Of a DNA stretch of 64,000 nucleotides, positions 25,742 to 34,736 are shown in pieces. The DNA is from Chromohalobacter sarecensis (GTDB taxonomy: Bacteria; Pseudomonadota; Gammaproteobacteria; Pseudomonadales; Halomonadaceae): the NCBI RefSeq assembly GCF_023061135.1, contig NZ_JAKGAN010000011.1, positions 1-64,000 on the forward strand, in the 5' to 3' direction. The notes under the pieces were generated by a model. It had not been told where the DNA came from. It saw only the letters and a program-made list of their open reading frames with translations, and ran no database searches. The position numbers were made by a program, and so were the translations under genes. How positions within the stretch are numbered: position 1 is the first letter of the stretch; each line of letters opens with the position of its first letter.

Positions 25742-26470
25742 ATGACCGCTGACAGCCGCCATCTGGCGATTTTCGATCTCGACGACACCCTGCTCGATGG
25801 TGACTGTACCGGGCTGTGGATTGCTTGGTTGGTGCGCCGCCAGTGGGTGGAAGACGGCGAGGCCTTCATGGAACAGGTGGCGCGTCACGATCGGGCGTAT
25901 CAAGCCGGTACGCTGGATATGCAGGCGCATCTGCGCTTCGTGCTCGCGCCACTGGTTGCGCGCTCGCACGAGGTAGTGCGTCATGAGGTGGAGGCCTTCG
26001 TCGAGGCCTGGATTCGTCCGCGTTTGATCCCCGGTGCGCTGGAACGCTTGGCCTGGCACCGTGACCAGGGCCACGCCACCTTGATCATTTCGGCATCGAT
26101 GCATCATCTGGTCGCGCCCATCGCGGACGCGGTGGGCGCCGACGAGGCGTTGGCCACGCGCCCGGCTTTCGATGCCGAGGGGCGCTTCACCGGCGAGCCG
26201 ACCGGCATCGTCACCTATCAAGCGGGCAAGCTGACGGCGTTGGATGCCTGGCTCGCGGAACGCGAGGCGCTGGCTGCGTGCCCCGACGTTCTCTGGGGCT
26301 ATAGCGACTCACACAACGATTTACCGCTGCTCGAGCGTGTCGATCATGCCCACGCCACGCAGCCCGATGCTCGCCTGGCGCGCATCGCCGAGCAACGCGG
26401 CTGGCCGGTGTTCGACTGGCGTGAGGCACGTCCGTCTACGACGAAAGGTGCAAGTACGACATCGAGTTGA
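25742..26470 (+). CDS. HAD-family phosphatase (SerB-like, subfamily IB)
   Basis: A 242-residue hydrolase. Motif I is IFDLDDTLLDGD (nucleophile Asp12, acid Asp14), motif II LIISASMHH, and motif III/IV GYSDSHNDLPLLERVDHAHA. The helical cap between motifs I and II fits HAD-IB enzymes such as phosphoserine phosphatase or phosphatase-like CicA. The substrate is not clear. AGGAG lies 10 bases before the ATG. It follows the slipin gene by 61 bases on the same strand. Confidence 0.85.
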   Translation: MTADSRHLAIFDLDDTLLDGDCTGLWIAWLVRRQWVEDGEAFMEQVARHDRAYQAGTLDMQAHLRFVLAPLVARSHEVVRHEVEAFVEAWIRPRLIPGALERLAWHRDQGHATLIISASMHHLVAPIADAVGADEALATRPAFDAEGRFTGEPTGIVTYQAGKLTALDAWLAEREALAACPDVLWGYSDSHNDLPLLERVDHAHATQPDARLARIAEQRGWPVFDWREARPSTTKGASTTSS

Positions 26471-26736
26471 TAGAATCCCGCGCTTCCTGGGCGCCCCGCA
26501 TGGGGCGAGCGGCACGCTAAGAGGCCGCGCCCGCCACTCGTCAAACCGCATGGACCGTGGCTGACGCCGTCTTCTGCCGCCTTGGGGCGCCTCCTGGCAT
26601 GAATGATCGTGCATGATGGAGACGTGTCGGTATCAGTGATCGTGTTGCGTTTGACGAGTGAGGCCGTGCCATGACGGCCATGTAAGCCATGGGCGATGCC
26701 GCGTCGGCTGCGCCTTCACATCGACTGGACGACAAC

Positions 26737-28227
26737 ATGTACGCATCCATCAAACAACGTTGGTTTTCGAACGTCCGTTCGGACGTTCTAGCCGGCGCCG
26801 TGGTGGCGCTGGCGCTGATTCCCGAGGCGATCGCCTTCTCGATCATCGCTGGGGTCGACCCCAAGGTAGGGCTTTATGCCTCCTTCTCCATGGCGGTGGT
26901 GATCGCCTTTACCGGGGGCCGTCCCGGCATGGTGTCCGCCGCTACCGGTGCCATGGCGCTACTCATGGTGACGCTGGTCAAGGAGCATGGGGTCGAATAC
27001 TTGCTCGCGGCCACCGTGTTGACGGGGTTACTGCAGATCGTGGCTGGTTACCTGCGCCTGGGCGCGCTGATGCGTTTCGTCTCGCGCTCGGTGGTCACGG
27101 GCTTCGTCAACGCCCTGGCGATCCTGATCTTCATGGCGCAGTTGCCGGAGCTGACCGACGTGACCTGGCATGTCTACGCCATGACGCTCGGTGGGTTAGC
27201 GATCATCTACCTGTTTCCCTATGTGCCGGTCATCGGTCGCGCACTGCCGTCACCATTGGTCTGCATCATCGTACTCACCGCGATCTATATGCTGGGCGAT
27301 TTCTCCATGGTGCGCACCGTGGGCGATATGGGCGAGCTGCCGGATACCTTGCCGATGTTCCTGTGGCCGGATGTGCCGCTCAACTTCGAGACGCTGGCGA
27401 TCATCTTCCCGTATGCACTGGCGTTGACCATCGTGGGGCTTCTCGAGTCGCTGATGACGGCGACCATCGTCGACGAACTCACCGATACGCCTAGCGACAA
27501 GAACCGCGAATGCAAGGGCCAGGGGATCGCCAACATGGCGACGGGCTTCCTCGGTGGCATGGCGAGTTGCGCGATGATCGGGCAGTCGGTGATCAACATC
27601 AAATCCGGCGGGCGTACGCGCCTTTCCACGCTGTGTGCCGGGGTCATCCTGCTGTTTCTGGTGGTCTTCCTCGGTGATTGGGTGGCGCAGATTCCCATGG
27701 CAGCGTTGGTGGCGGTGATGATCATGGTGGCGATCGGGACCTTCAGTTGGGAATCGCTGCGCGACCTGCGCAAGCATCCGTTGTCGACCAATATCGTCAT
27801 GCTGGCGACGGTCATCGTCGTGGTGGCGACTCACAACCTAGCCATCGGTGTTCTGGTAGGGGTGCTGCTGGCGGCGTTGTTCTTCGCCAACAAGGTCGGC
27901 CAGATCCTCTACGTGGGCAGCGAGATGAACGAGGAGAGCCAGACGCGTGTCTATCGCGTCGTCGGCCAGGTATTCTTCACCTCGGCGGACCGTTTCGTGG
28001 ATTCCTTCGACTTCAAGGAAACCGTGGAGCGCGTGCATATCGACCTGACCCGTGCGCACTTCTGGGATATCACCGCCGTGGGCGCGCTCGACAAGGTGGT
28101 TATCAAGTTCCGCCGCGAGGGTACCGAGGTGGAGATTACCGGTCTCAATCAGGCCAGTGCCACGCTGGTGGACCGTTTCGCGGTGCACGATAAGCCCGAC
28201 GCCGTGGAAAAGCTCATGGGCCACTGA
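26737..28227 (+). CDS. SulP-family anion transporter with STAS domain
   Basis: About 496 residues. The membrane domain has 10-12 helices beginning at [37 protein letters not shown]. It carries SulP signatures: [69 protein letters not shown] and [14 protein letters not shown]-terminal STAS domain covers about 400-496. Members carry sulfate or bicarbonate; the [11 protein letters not shown] segment is like BicA-type bicarbonate transporters, but the substrate is uncertain. I take the start at MYASIK; another ATG lies 16 codons upstream. A universal stress protein gene follows by 110 bases. Confidence 0.86.
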   Translation: MYASIKQRWFSNVRSDVLAGAVVALALIPEAIAFSIIAGVDPKVGLYASFSMAVVIAFTGGRPGMVSAATGAMALLMVTLVKEHGVEYLLAATVLTGLLQIVAGYLRLGALMRFVSRSVVTGFVNALAILIFMAQLPELTDVTWHVYAMTLGGLAIIYLFPYVPVIGRALPSPLVCIIVLTAIYMLGDFSMVRTVGDMGELPDTLPMFLWPDVPLNFETLAIIFPYALALTIVGLLESLMTATIVDELTDTPSDKNRECKGQGIANMATGFLGGMASCAMIGQSVINIKSGGRTRLSTLCAGVILLFLVVFLGDWVAQIPMAALVAVMIMVAIGTFSWESLRDLRKHPLSTNIVMLATVIVVVATHNLAIGVLVGVLLAALFFANKVGQILYVGSEMNEESQTRVYRVVGQVFFTSADRFVDSFDFKETVERVHIDLTRAHFWDITAVGALDKVVIKFRREGTEVEITGLNQASATLVDRFAVHDKPDAVEKLMGH

Positions 28228-28245
28228 GTCGCGGCCTACGCCTTA

Positions 28246-28270
28246 AGGGGGAGACGACAGGCCTCCCCCT
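28246..28270 (+). terminator. GC-rich stem-loop between SulP and universal stress protein genes
   Basis: An 8-bp stem (AGGGGGAG / CTCCCCCT) with a 9-base loop begins 19 bases after the SulP stop. No T-run follows, so it may only attenuate or stabilise transcripts and let some read into the downstream gene. Confidence 0.4.
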
Positions 28271-28337
28271 CTCTGGGTATCATGTATTTAGCCCCATTGC
28301 GATGGGACCCGAAAGATCATCACAAGGAGCCCGCCAC

Positions 28338-29195
28338 ATGAAAGCACCTCACGTCATGGCGTGTATCGATGGCTCGAGTTATTCGGAAACCGTGAGCGAT
28401 GCTGCGGTCTGGTCGAGCCAACGCATGGATGTTCCGCTATCCTTCGTGCACGTGCTGGATCGCAATCAGGCGCCGAGCCAGTTCGATCCACGCGGCAACA
28501 TCGGACTCGGCTCGCGCGAGAACCTTCTCGAAGAGCTCGCGAGTCTCGATGAGCAGCGTGGCAAGCTTGCACAAGAGCATGGCCGTTTGATGTTGAGCGC
28601 GGCGCGTGAGCGTGCCGAAGCCGCCGGCGTGGCAGACGTCGAGACTCGCCAGCGTAACGGCGAGCTGGTCGAGGCCTTGACCGAGATCGAAGAAGAAGCG
28701 CGCCTGATCGTGCTGGGCAAGCGCGGTGAATCGGCGGATACCTCGCCGGAGCACATGGGCAGCAACCTCGAGCGTGTGATTCGCGGGCTGCATCGCCCGA
28801 TTCTGGTGATTCCGGAGTCCTTCACCACGCCCAAGCGCTACCTGATCGCCTTCGATGGCGGCCCGACCACGCGCAAGATGGTCGAACTGCTCTCGGAACG
28901 GCCGTTGCTGCGCGACCTGGAATGTCACCTGGTGTTGGTAGGGGCGGATACCGATGAGCACCGCGAGCAACTAGCCTGGGCGGAGAAGCAAATGGCGCCG
29001 ACCAGCAGCGCCGTGCATACGCAAATCATCGCCGGCGAGGTCGAGAAGGTGTTGTGCGACTATCAGCATGAGCACGACATCGACTTGTTGGTCATGGGGG
29101 CCTATGGGCACTCACGCATTCGTCAGTTCCTGGTGGGCAGCACTACCACGGCGATGATTCGTCGCGCCAAGGTGCCGTTGCTGCTGTTGCGTTAA
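28338..29195 (+). CDS. Tandem-domain universal stress protein (UspA family)
   Basis: A 285-residue cytoplasmic protein with two Usp folds. The first is [35 protein letters not shown]... [11 protein letters not shown]; the second is [23 protein letters not shown]... [38 protein letters not shown]. The second has the GxxGxxxxxxxGS-type nucleotide motif, so ATP binding is likely in that half. AAGGAG precedes the start by 8 bases. It lies behind the SulP transporter gene. A paralogue starts at 63668 behind a different transporter. TeaD of Halomonas elongata is a precedent for a Usp regulating an adjacent transporter. Confidence 0.88.
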   Translation: MKAPHVMACIDGSSYSETVSDAAVWSSQRMDVPLSFVHVLDRNQAPSQFDPRGNIGLGSRENLLEELASLDEQRGKLAQEHGRLMLSAARERAEAAGVADVETRQRNGELVEALTEIEEEARLIVLGKRGESADTSPEHMGSNLERVIRGLHRPILVIPESFTTPKRYLIAFDGGPTTRKMVELLSERPLLRDLECHLVLVGADTDEHREQLAWAEKQMAPTSSAVHTQIIAGEVEKVLCDYQHEHDIDLLVMGAYGHSRIRQFLVGSTTTAMIRRAKVPLLLLR

Positions 29196-29220
29196 GCGCC
29201 GTACATCCCGAGGACACGCC

Positions 29221-29583
29221 ATGATCATTCAACGCCACGACACCAAGGCCCGCATGAGCCGGGCCGTGATTCACAACGGTGTCGCCTATCTATGCGGCCA
29301 GGTGGCTGGCCCGGATGCTCGACACGGCGATATTGTCGCGCAGACCGAGAGCATGCTGGCGCGCGTCGACGCCTTGCTCGAAGAAATCGGCTCGGACCGC
29401 GAGCACCTGCTCACGGCGACGGTCTATTTGGCTGATGGTGGGGACGTGGCGGCCATGAACGCGGTGTGGGACGCCTGGGTGCCCGCCGGTCATGCGCCGG
29501 CGCGGACCTGTATCACCGCGCCGATGCCTGCCGACGATCTCAAGGTGGAAGTGACCGTGACGGCGGCGGTCAAAGGCCAGTGA
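29221..29583 (+). CDS. RidA/YjgF/YER057c/UK114-family protein
   Basis: A 120-residue protein of full family length. Conserved positions include [11 protein letters not shown]-like strand ([13 protein letters not shown]), the pattern [20 protein letters not shown], and the active-site pair Arg95 (APARTCI) and Glu110 ([11 protein letters not shown]). Members with these residues hydrolyse reactive enamine/imine intermediates released by PLP enzymes. GAGGAC precedes the ATG. It follows the universal stress protein gene by 25 bases and may be co-transcribed. Confidence 0.88.
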   Translation: MIIQRHDTKARMSRAVIHNGVAYLCGQVAGPDARHGDIVAQTESMLARVDALLEEIGSDREHLLTATVYLADGGDVAAMNAVWDAWVPAGHAPARTCITAPMPADDLKVEVTVTAAVKGQ

Positions 29584-29605
29584 GTCGCACTGTGTAAGGC
29601 GTCGG

Positions 29606-30232
29606 TCACGTCGACGGCGCCTCTTCTTCCTCGTTGTGGGTCGCCGCCGGCGGCTGATGATTCAGAAACTCGCCTACACGCTCCGGCTCGCTTTCGCCGA
29701 CACGGCATAGCTGGACGGCGATCTCCGCATACTGCATCAAGACTGGTACCAGCAGGCGTTGCCGCTCGGCATTGTCGCCGCTAGTGGCGCGGGCCTCGCC
29801 GTTGAACCACTCGAAGAGTCGTGCCAGGCGCGCATAGTTGGGATCACCGCGCCCACTATTGCCGCGCAGGGCGTCGATGGACAGACAGCGCAGCACGTTG
29901 CGTTTGTTGGGATCCAGCCCTTCTTTCTCCAGCAAACGTTCGGCATGCTGCATGAAATGCTCGGCCAGCAGTGCCGTGGTCTGCGTGCGTCCGTGATGGG
30001 ACAACGCCTCGAGGCTGTCGTGCAGGGCGCGCTGCTGCTGGGAAAGCTGTTGCCACAACGCCAGGCCCAGCAGGGCCAAGATCGCCAGCGCACCAAGCGC
30101 AAGCACGAACGCACCCAGGGGAATCAGCGCCGAGGGCGGCAGCGGCCAGGCGAGATCGGTGGCCGACAGCAGTACACCCCCCAGCAGGGCGATAGCGAGG
30201 AGTATGGCAAGTATCAGAGCCAAGCGTTTCAT
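29606..30232 (-). CDS. Membrane protein of unknown function
   Basis: A 208-residue protein. Two N-terminal hydrophobic helices (about 4-24 and 34-60) form a hairpin. A soluble helical region follows with LSQQQRALHDSLEALSHHG, HAERLLEKEGLDPNKRNVLRCLSIDALRG and ARLARLFEWFNGEARATSGDNAERQRLL. It ends in an acidic tail (NEEEEAPST). I do not recognise the family. It is convergent with the RidA gene, and the start has no strong ribosome site. Confidence 0.6.
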   Translation of the reverse strand: MKRLALILAILLAIALLGGVLLSATDLAWPLPPSALIPLGAFVLALGALAILALLGLALWQQLSQQQRALHDSLEALSHHGRTQTTALLAEHFMQHAERLLEKEGLDPNKRNVLRCLSIDALRGNSGRGDPNYARLARLFEWFNGEARATSGDNAERQRLLVPVLMQYAEIAVQLCRVGESEPERVGEFLNHQPPAATHNEEEEAPST

Positions 30233-30340
30233 CGAGTCGTATCCATTGCCTCAAGCGTATGCCTCATTATCGGCCCCGTCGCGCCAAGCTTGATGGTGGT
30301 GAGCGACCTCCTCCCCAGAGGGCGTTTACAAAACAGTCCA

Positions 30341-30481
30341 GAGGTTGTTTACAAAATAGGCGAACGAAGGCAAGACAAGGCGAAATTGAGCGCAGAAGCG
30401 CAGTTTACGAGATGTAAATGAGCATTTTAAGGTCAATTTCAACGCCGTATTGCCGAGTGCAGGCATTTTGGAGATAGCCTC
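30341..30481. repeat. 141-bp palindromic intergenic element (MITE-like)
   Basis: Imperfect 17-base terminal inverted repeats (GAGGTTGTTTACAAAAT at 30341-30357; ATTTTGGAGATAGCCTC at 30465-30481; 13 of 17 pair). Nested inverted arms lie inside (GGCGAAATTGA / TCAATTTCAACGCC), with a central small hairpin TTTAC-GAGAT-GTAAA. The whole element can fold into one long stem. A partial copy of the left end (GTTTACAAAACA) lies just outside at 30323. It ends directly against the fabG-like stop codon. It encodes nothing. The shape fits a non-autonomous repeat dispersed in the genome. Confidence 0.6.
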
Positions 30482-31207
30482 TCAGCACATGCCGCCATTC
30501 ACCGGCAACACTTGGCGCGTCATATAAGCGGCATCCTTTGAGCATAGAAAGCTCACCACGCCGGCGATATCCTCGACTTGGCCGGTGCGACGCATCGGAA
30601 TCATCTTGAGCACCTCTTCCCGGGGCAGGTGGTGCGTCATATCGGTGTCGATCCAGCCGGGGGCGACGCAGTTGACGGTGATATGGCGTTTGGCCAGTTC
30701 GATGGCCAGCGCCTTGGTGGCGCCGATGATCCCCGCCTTGGCGGCGCTGTAATTGACCTGGCCGCGATTGCCGATAAGCCCCGACATCGAGGCGATGGTG
30801 ACGATGCGCCCCGGCTTGCGACGCTGGATCATCGGCATGACCAGCGGATGCAGCACGTTGTAGAAACCGTCGAGATTGGTATGCACCACGCTGTCCCAGT
30901 CGTCGCCGGTGAGCGCGGGGAACGGGTTATCGGCGGTGATACCGGCGTTGCAGACCACGCCAAAATACGTGCCGTGAGCCTCGATGTCTGCTTCCAGGGA
31001 GGTGCGTGCCTGTTCGCGATCGGCTACGTCGAAACACATAAGGCGTGCCTCGCGGCCTAGTGCGCGAATTTCTTCGGCGACGCCTGCAGCCTCCTGCTCG
31101 CGCGAGCGGTAATGCAGCACGATATCGAAGCCGTCGTGCGCCAGGCGCAGGGCGGTGGCGCGACCGATGCCACGGCTGGCACCGGTCACCAGGATAGTGT
31201 CGGTCAT
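30482..31207 (-). CDS. 3-oxoacyl-ACP reductase of the aryl-polyene cluster (ApeQ/FabG-like)
   Basis: A 241-residue short-chain dehydrogenase. The cofactor motif is ILVTGASRGIGRA, with VCNAGIT, active-site Ser in IASMSGLIG, and Tyr/Lys in VNYSAAKAG; the C-terminus NGGMC is typical of ketoreductases. It reduces the beta-keto group on the ACP-bound chain with NADPH. The start ATG overlaps the preceding dehydratase TGA (ATGA). It is the last gene of the cluster; its stop codon touches the palindromic element at 30341-30481. Confidence 0.88.
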   Translation of the reverse strand: MTDTILVTGASRGIGRATALRLAHDGFDIVLHYRSREQEAAGVAEEIRALGREARLMCFDVADREQARTSLEADIEAHGTYFGVVCNAGITADNPFPALTGDDWDSVVHTNLDGFYNVLHPLVMPMIQRRKPGRIVTIASMSGLIGNRGQVNYSAAKAGIIGATKALAIELAKRHITVNCVAPGWIDTDMTHHLPREEVLKMIPMRRTGQVEDIAGVVSFLCSKDAAYMTRQVLPVNGGMC

Positions 31208-31677
31208 CGAGCGTCTGGCCTTTCTGTAGGGGAAGAAGAAGCGTCCGGCGGTGGCTGAAAGATACTCAGGCGTCCTTCGGCGAGGCACTGGCCCGCCGCC
31301 GTCGACAGTGTGCCGGTGAAGGCGCGCACGCCGTTGTCGGCGACGAATTCCCGCGTCACCTGAATATGCACCGGCTCGCCGAGAGAAAAATTATCCACAT
31401 GGGCATGGTAGCGCCGGCTGGCGATCAGGAAACCGGGCGGAGGCGGTGCGCCGTCGATATGCGCCCAGACCCCGGCCCAGGCGGCGACGCCCTGAGCCAT
31501 CCATTCGAGGCCGACCCAGGCGGGAATCGCCCCGTCCTCGACGAATAGATCGTCGGCCTGGGGGATGATCTCGACAGTGGCGCCCTCGGCGTCGTAATCC
31601 AGCAGCGTGTCGAGCAGACACATCGCGCCGTCATGGGGGACGAACGGTCTTACCTCACAGGGAAGCTGAAGGCTCAT
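31204..31677 (-). CDS. 3-hydroxyacyl-ACP dehydratase (ApeP-like hotdog)
   Basis: A 157-residue hotdog-fold protein resembling the FabZ-like dehydratase partner in aryl-polyene clusters (ApeP). Recognisable blocks are FVPHDGAMCLLDTLLDYDAEGATVEI (with the family His in PHDG), WVGLEWMAQGVAAWAGV and GFLIASRRYHAHVDNFSLGE. In Escherichia coli, ApeP works as a heterodimer with ApeI; here an ApeI-like domain is fused to the ligase at 39423. Start at MSLQLP with GAGG six bases upstream, adjacent to the TGA of the ketosynthase gene. Confidence 0.82.
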   Translation of the reverse strand: MSLQLPCEVRPFVPHDGAMCLLDTLLDYDAEGATVEIIPQADDLFVEDGAIPAWVGLEWMAQGVAAWAGVWAHIDGAPPPPGFLIASRRYHAHVDNFSLGEPVHIQVTREFVADNGVRAFTGTLSTAAGQCLAEGRLSIFQPPPDASSSPTERPDAR

Positions 31678-31678
31678 G

Positions 31679-32875
31679 TCATGCCTCATCGCGGGTCATC
31701 AGCAGCGCGGCGTTATTGCCGCCGAAGGCGAAAGAATTGCTCAGCGCCTGCTTGAGCGGACGCGGTTCGGGCGTAACCGGAGACATAACATAGTCGAGGC
31801 GCGGCAATTCGGGATCGGGCACGGCGTCGAAGACATGCACTGGCAGGCGTCCGCGGTGGAGCGCCAACCAGCAAAATGCGGCTTCCAGCGCCCCGGCGGC
31901 GCCCAGGGTATGGCCGGTCAAGGCCTTGGTCGAGCTGCAGGGCGGCGAGGTGGCGAACAGCGTTGCGACTGCCTGGGCTTCCATGCTGTCGTTGTGGCGG
32001 GTACCGGTGCCGTGCAGGTTGAGATAATCCACCGCCTCGGGCGCGCAGCCGCCCATTGCCAGGGCCTGGCGCATCGCTTCGTAAGCGCCACTGCCATCCG
32101 GACGCGGCGCTGAGACGTGATAGGCGTCGCTGGACTCGCCCGTGCCACTGAGCTGAATGCCGCCGGCTTCCGGCGTGACCACGAACAGTGCCGCCGCCTC
32201 GCCGATATTGATGCCGTCGCGCTGTGCGGAGAACGGCATGCAAGGCTGCTCGCTGATCGCTTCCAGACTGGCGAAGCCGTTGACGGTCAAGCGGCAGAGG
32301 CTATCTGCGCCCCCCGCGACGACCGCGTCGCATGTCCCGCTGGCGAGCAGGCGTCGCGCGCTGGCCAGCGCCCGTGCGCTGGAACTGCACGCCGTGGACA
32401 GCGCATACACAGGCCCCTGGGCCCCGATGCGCTCGGCGACGAAGTGTGCCGGTGCGCCGAGTTCCTGATTGGCATAGCGGAATGTCTCGGGTAGCGGCCC
32501 CTCGGGTCCCACCTCGGCGATGGCGCGTTCGGTCTCGCCGATGCCCGAGGTACTGGTGCCGATGACCACGCCGATGCGCTCGGGCGATACCGAATTACAT
32601 AGATGTTCGAGTGCGTCATGCAGGCGGTGCATGGCGAGTGCCAACAAGCGGTTGTTGCGGCTGCGCTGCTCGGGCGGCCAGGCGTCCCAGTCGGGGAGCT
32701 CGCATGTGACCATGCCCAACGGTAGCGCACGTTCAGGGGTGAAGGCGGCACTGGACGTCAGTCCGCGTCGCCCTGCGAACAAGGCGTCGGCGATGGTCTC
32801 CAGGTCGTCGCCGAGGCTGCACACCACGCCGGGACGCGACAGACGACAGGGTTGGCGGTCGGCGGATAGGTTCAT
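31679..32875 (-). CDS. Beta-ketoacyl-ACP synthase (ApeO-like)
   Basis: A 398-residue thiolase-fold condensing enzyme of the FabB/FabF type. The complete triad is visible: Cys163 (LSTACSSSARAL), His288 (NLHGTGTRHNDSMEA) and His322 (LTGHTLGAAGA). The Gly-rich SNSFAFGGNNAAL sits near the C-terminus. It elongates the polyene by decarboxylative condensation of malonyl-ACP. In known clusters ApeO pairs with the non-catalytic ApeC; an ApeC-like gene is at 42213. It overlaps the lipoprotein gene upstream by 4 bases. Confidence 0.88.
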   Translation of the reverse strand: MNLSADRQPCRLSRPGVVCSLGDDLETIADALFAGRRGLTSSAAFTPERALPLGMVTCELPDWDAWPPEQRSRNNRLLALAMHRLHDALEHLCNSVSPERIGVVIGTSTSGIGETERAIAEVGPEGPLPETFRYANQELGAPAHFVAERIGAQGPVYALSTACSSSARALASARRLLASGTCDAVVAGGADSLCRLTVNGFASLEAISEQPCMPFSAQRDGINIGEAAALFVVTPEAGGIQLSGTGESSDAYHVSAPRPDGSGAYEAMRQALAMGGCAPEAVDYLNLHGTGTRHNDSMEAQAVATLFATSPPCSSTKALTGHTLGAAGALEAAFCWLALHRGRLPVHVFDAVPDPELPRLDYVMSPVTPEPRPLKQALSNSFAFGGNNAALLMTRDEA

Positions 32876-33468
32876 CGCGAGGCCTCGTGGTCGGTGGACG
32901 AATCGAGCGGCGCGATGCGCAGTCGGTAGTCGCCTTGAAAATCTTCCAGCAATACGCCGCTGTCACTATCCGCCCCGCGTTGTGCGGGGGGCGGCGTGAT
33001 ACGCGCGACACGCTCGCCGCGATAGACGATCAGGCGCTCTCGGCGATTCTCGTCGAGCGTCCAGTCGCTATCGGCGAAGGCCTCTTCGAGCGCCGCGCGG
33101 GGCCACAGCGACCATTCCAGTCGGGTCGCCAGCCAGTCCGGCGGAAACGGTAGAGCATCCTCGCGTGGGGCATCGCCCTGCTCGAAGCGGCTGCCCGAGG
33201 CGTCGCGTACCAGCGTCGTCAGGCGCTGACCGTAGGGCGTGGTCAGGACCACGCGCAATTCGTCCGGGGCGAGGCGCAGCACGGCGATCAGGGTTTGTTT
33301 GTCTGCGTCCGCGTCGTCGGGGATGAAGGTCAGGCGTCGAGTAAGTGTCTCCGAGCGTTCGGCCTGATCCAGCGCCGGATGGGGCGCAATGGGCGGCGCC
33401 AGCGAGCAGCCGCCGAGCAGCATCAGGCTACATAGCGCGAGCGCGAGTGGATATCGTGCCAGGCTCAT
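32872..33468 (-). CDS. DUF3261-like lipoprotein of the polyene cluster
   Basis: A 198-residue protein with a lipoprotein signal peptide and lipobox LLGGC (lipidated Cys21). The mature part is beta-rich and resembles the LolB-like DUF3261 lipoproteins found in aryl-polyene clusters (QTLIAVLRLAPDELRVVLTTPYGQRLTTLVRD). It is expected to receive the aryl-polyene lipid at the outer membrane, together with the LolA-like carrier at 37069. ATGA overlaps link it to both neighbours. Confidence 0.75.
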   Translation of the reverse strand: MSLARYPLALALCSLMLLGGCSLAPPIAPHPALDQAERSETLTRRLTFIPDDADADKQTLIAVLRLAPDELRVVLTTPYGQRLTTLVRDASGSRFEQGDAPREDALPFPPDWLATRLEWSLWPRAALEEAFADSDWTLDENRRERLIVYRGERVARITPPPAQRGADSDSGVLLEDFQGDYRLRIAPLDSSTDHEASR

Positions 33469-34736
33469 GAGCGCACCTCGTCGCGTTGTTCGCAGACTTC
33501 GGCAAGTGTCGCCAGGCGGCGTCGTGAGGCGGTGACGAAAGGGTTGTCACGGTCCCAGGCGTAACCGGCGAGCACGCCGCTGATCCAGCGTTTGAAGCGC
33601 GGCGGCGGCGCTTCGTGAAAGACGATGGTCTGCAGCGTGCCGGCGTACCACGCCTCGACGAAAGCGCGGAAGGTCTCCACGCCGGCGCGTAGTGGCGTCT
33701 CGAAGTCAGCGTGCCAGTCGATTTCTTCGCCGCGTAGCTGGCGGTCGACGAGCGGGGCAGCGAGGTGCGCCGAATGCAGGGCGATGGTGACGCCGGAGGA
33801 AAACACCGGGTCGAGAAATTCCCCGGCGTTGCCGAGCAGCACGTAACCGGGGCCGTGCAGGCGCGTGACGCTGGCCGCGTAACCGCGTATCTCGTTGACC
33901 TCGCGCACGCGCTGCGCCTGGTGCAGAAGCTGGCGAAAGCGCGGCTCCCGGTCGATCAAGGTTTGCCAGCGCGTTTCTGGGCTGTCGCCATGCGCGGTGA
34001 GGGTGTCGATGTCGCCGACGACGCCCACCGAGGCGCGTCCGTCGGCGAACGGAATCAACCAGTACCAGATGCCGGCGTCCTCGGGGTGCACGCCGATCAG
34101 GATCTTCTCGCGGTCGTAATCGGCGTCATCGATGCCGTCCTCGACATGGCTGAAGATCGCCATGCGCGGTTCGGCACGTGGATCGCGTTCAAGCGCTTCC
34201 AGGCGCGCCAATACCCGACCGTAGCCGCTGGCATCGAGCACGAAGCGCGCGCTCAAGGAGCGCGTTGCCCCCTGTTCGTCCTCGAGTTGCAACACGGGGC
34301 GCGCGGCATCGGCGTCGAATGCGGTGACCGTCGTGCCGAACTCGAGTGTCGCACCCTGGGCCTCGGCGGCGTGGATCAGGCGCTGATCGAAGTCGGCACG
34401 TGGGACCTGATAGGTGGTGCCCCAGCCGGGCGTCGATTTTTCGCGGAAATCGATGGTAGTGGTCCGCGTGTGGCGGGTGAAGGCGGCGCCGTTCTTGGAC
34501 TGATAGCCAGCAGCCTGGACCGTCTCCAGCAAACCGGCCGCCTCGAGATAGGCCATGCTCTGCGGCAGCAGGCTTTCGCCGATGGCAAAGCGCGGGAAAT
34601 GGCTGCGTTCGATGACATGTACGTGCCATCCGAGGCGGCTCAGGCGCGCGGCGGCGGCCGCGCCGGCGGGCCCGGCGCCGATGATGGCGACATCACAGTC
34701 GGTGGCATGCGGGGATGCGTCGGTGTGCATGTTCAT
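33465..34736 (-). CDS. FAD-dependent oxidoreductase of the halogenase type
   Basis: A 423-residue flavoprotein. The FAD-binding GxGxxG (VAIIGAGPAGAAAA) is at 20-25, with FAIGESLLPQSMAYL near 50. Lys81 sits in YQSKNGAAF, which matches the KxGxxF pattern around the catalytic Lys of flavin-dependent halogenases. WxWxIP occurs at 224-229 (IWYWLIPF), also characteristic of that class. GNAGEFLDPVFSSGVTIAL is the C-terminal FAD contact. It may halogenate the aryl head group, or act as a related oxidase without halogenation. The ATG overlaps the exporter TGA. Flavoproteins of this kind are known in xanthomonadin-type clusters, whose pigments are brominated. Confidence 0.8.
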   Translation of the reverse strand: MNMHTDASPHATDCDVAIIGAGPAGAAAAARLSRLGWHVHVIERSHFPRFAIGESLLPQSMAYLEAAGLLETVQAAGYQSKNGAAFTRHTRTTTIDFREKSTPGWGTTYQVPRADFDQRLIHAAEAQGATLEFGTTVTAFDADAARPVLQLEDEQGATRSLSARFVLDASGYGRVLARLEALERDPRAEPRMAIFSHVEDGIDDADYDREKILIGVHPEDAGIWYWLIPFADGRASVGVVGDIDTLTAHGDSPETRWQTLIDREPRFRQLLHQAQRVREVNEIRGYAASVTRLHGPGYVLLGNAGEFLDPVFSSGVTIALHSAHLAAPLVDRQLRGEEIDWHADFETPLRAGVETFRAFVEAWYAGTLQTIVFHEAPPPRFKRWISGVLAGYAWDRDNPFVTASRRRLATLAEVCEQRDEVRS

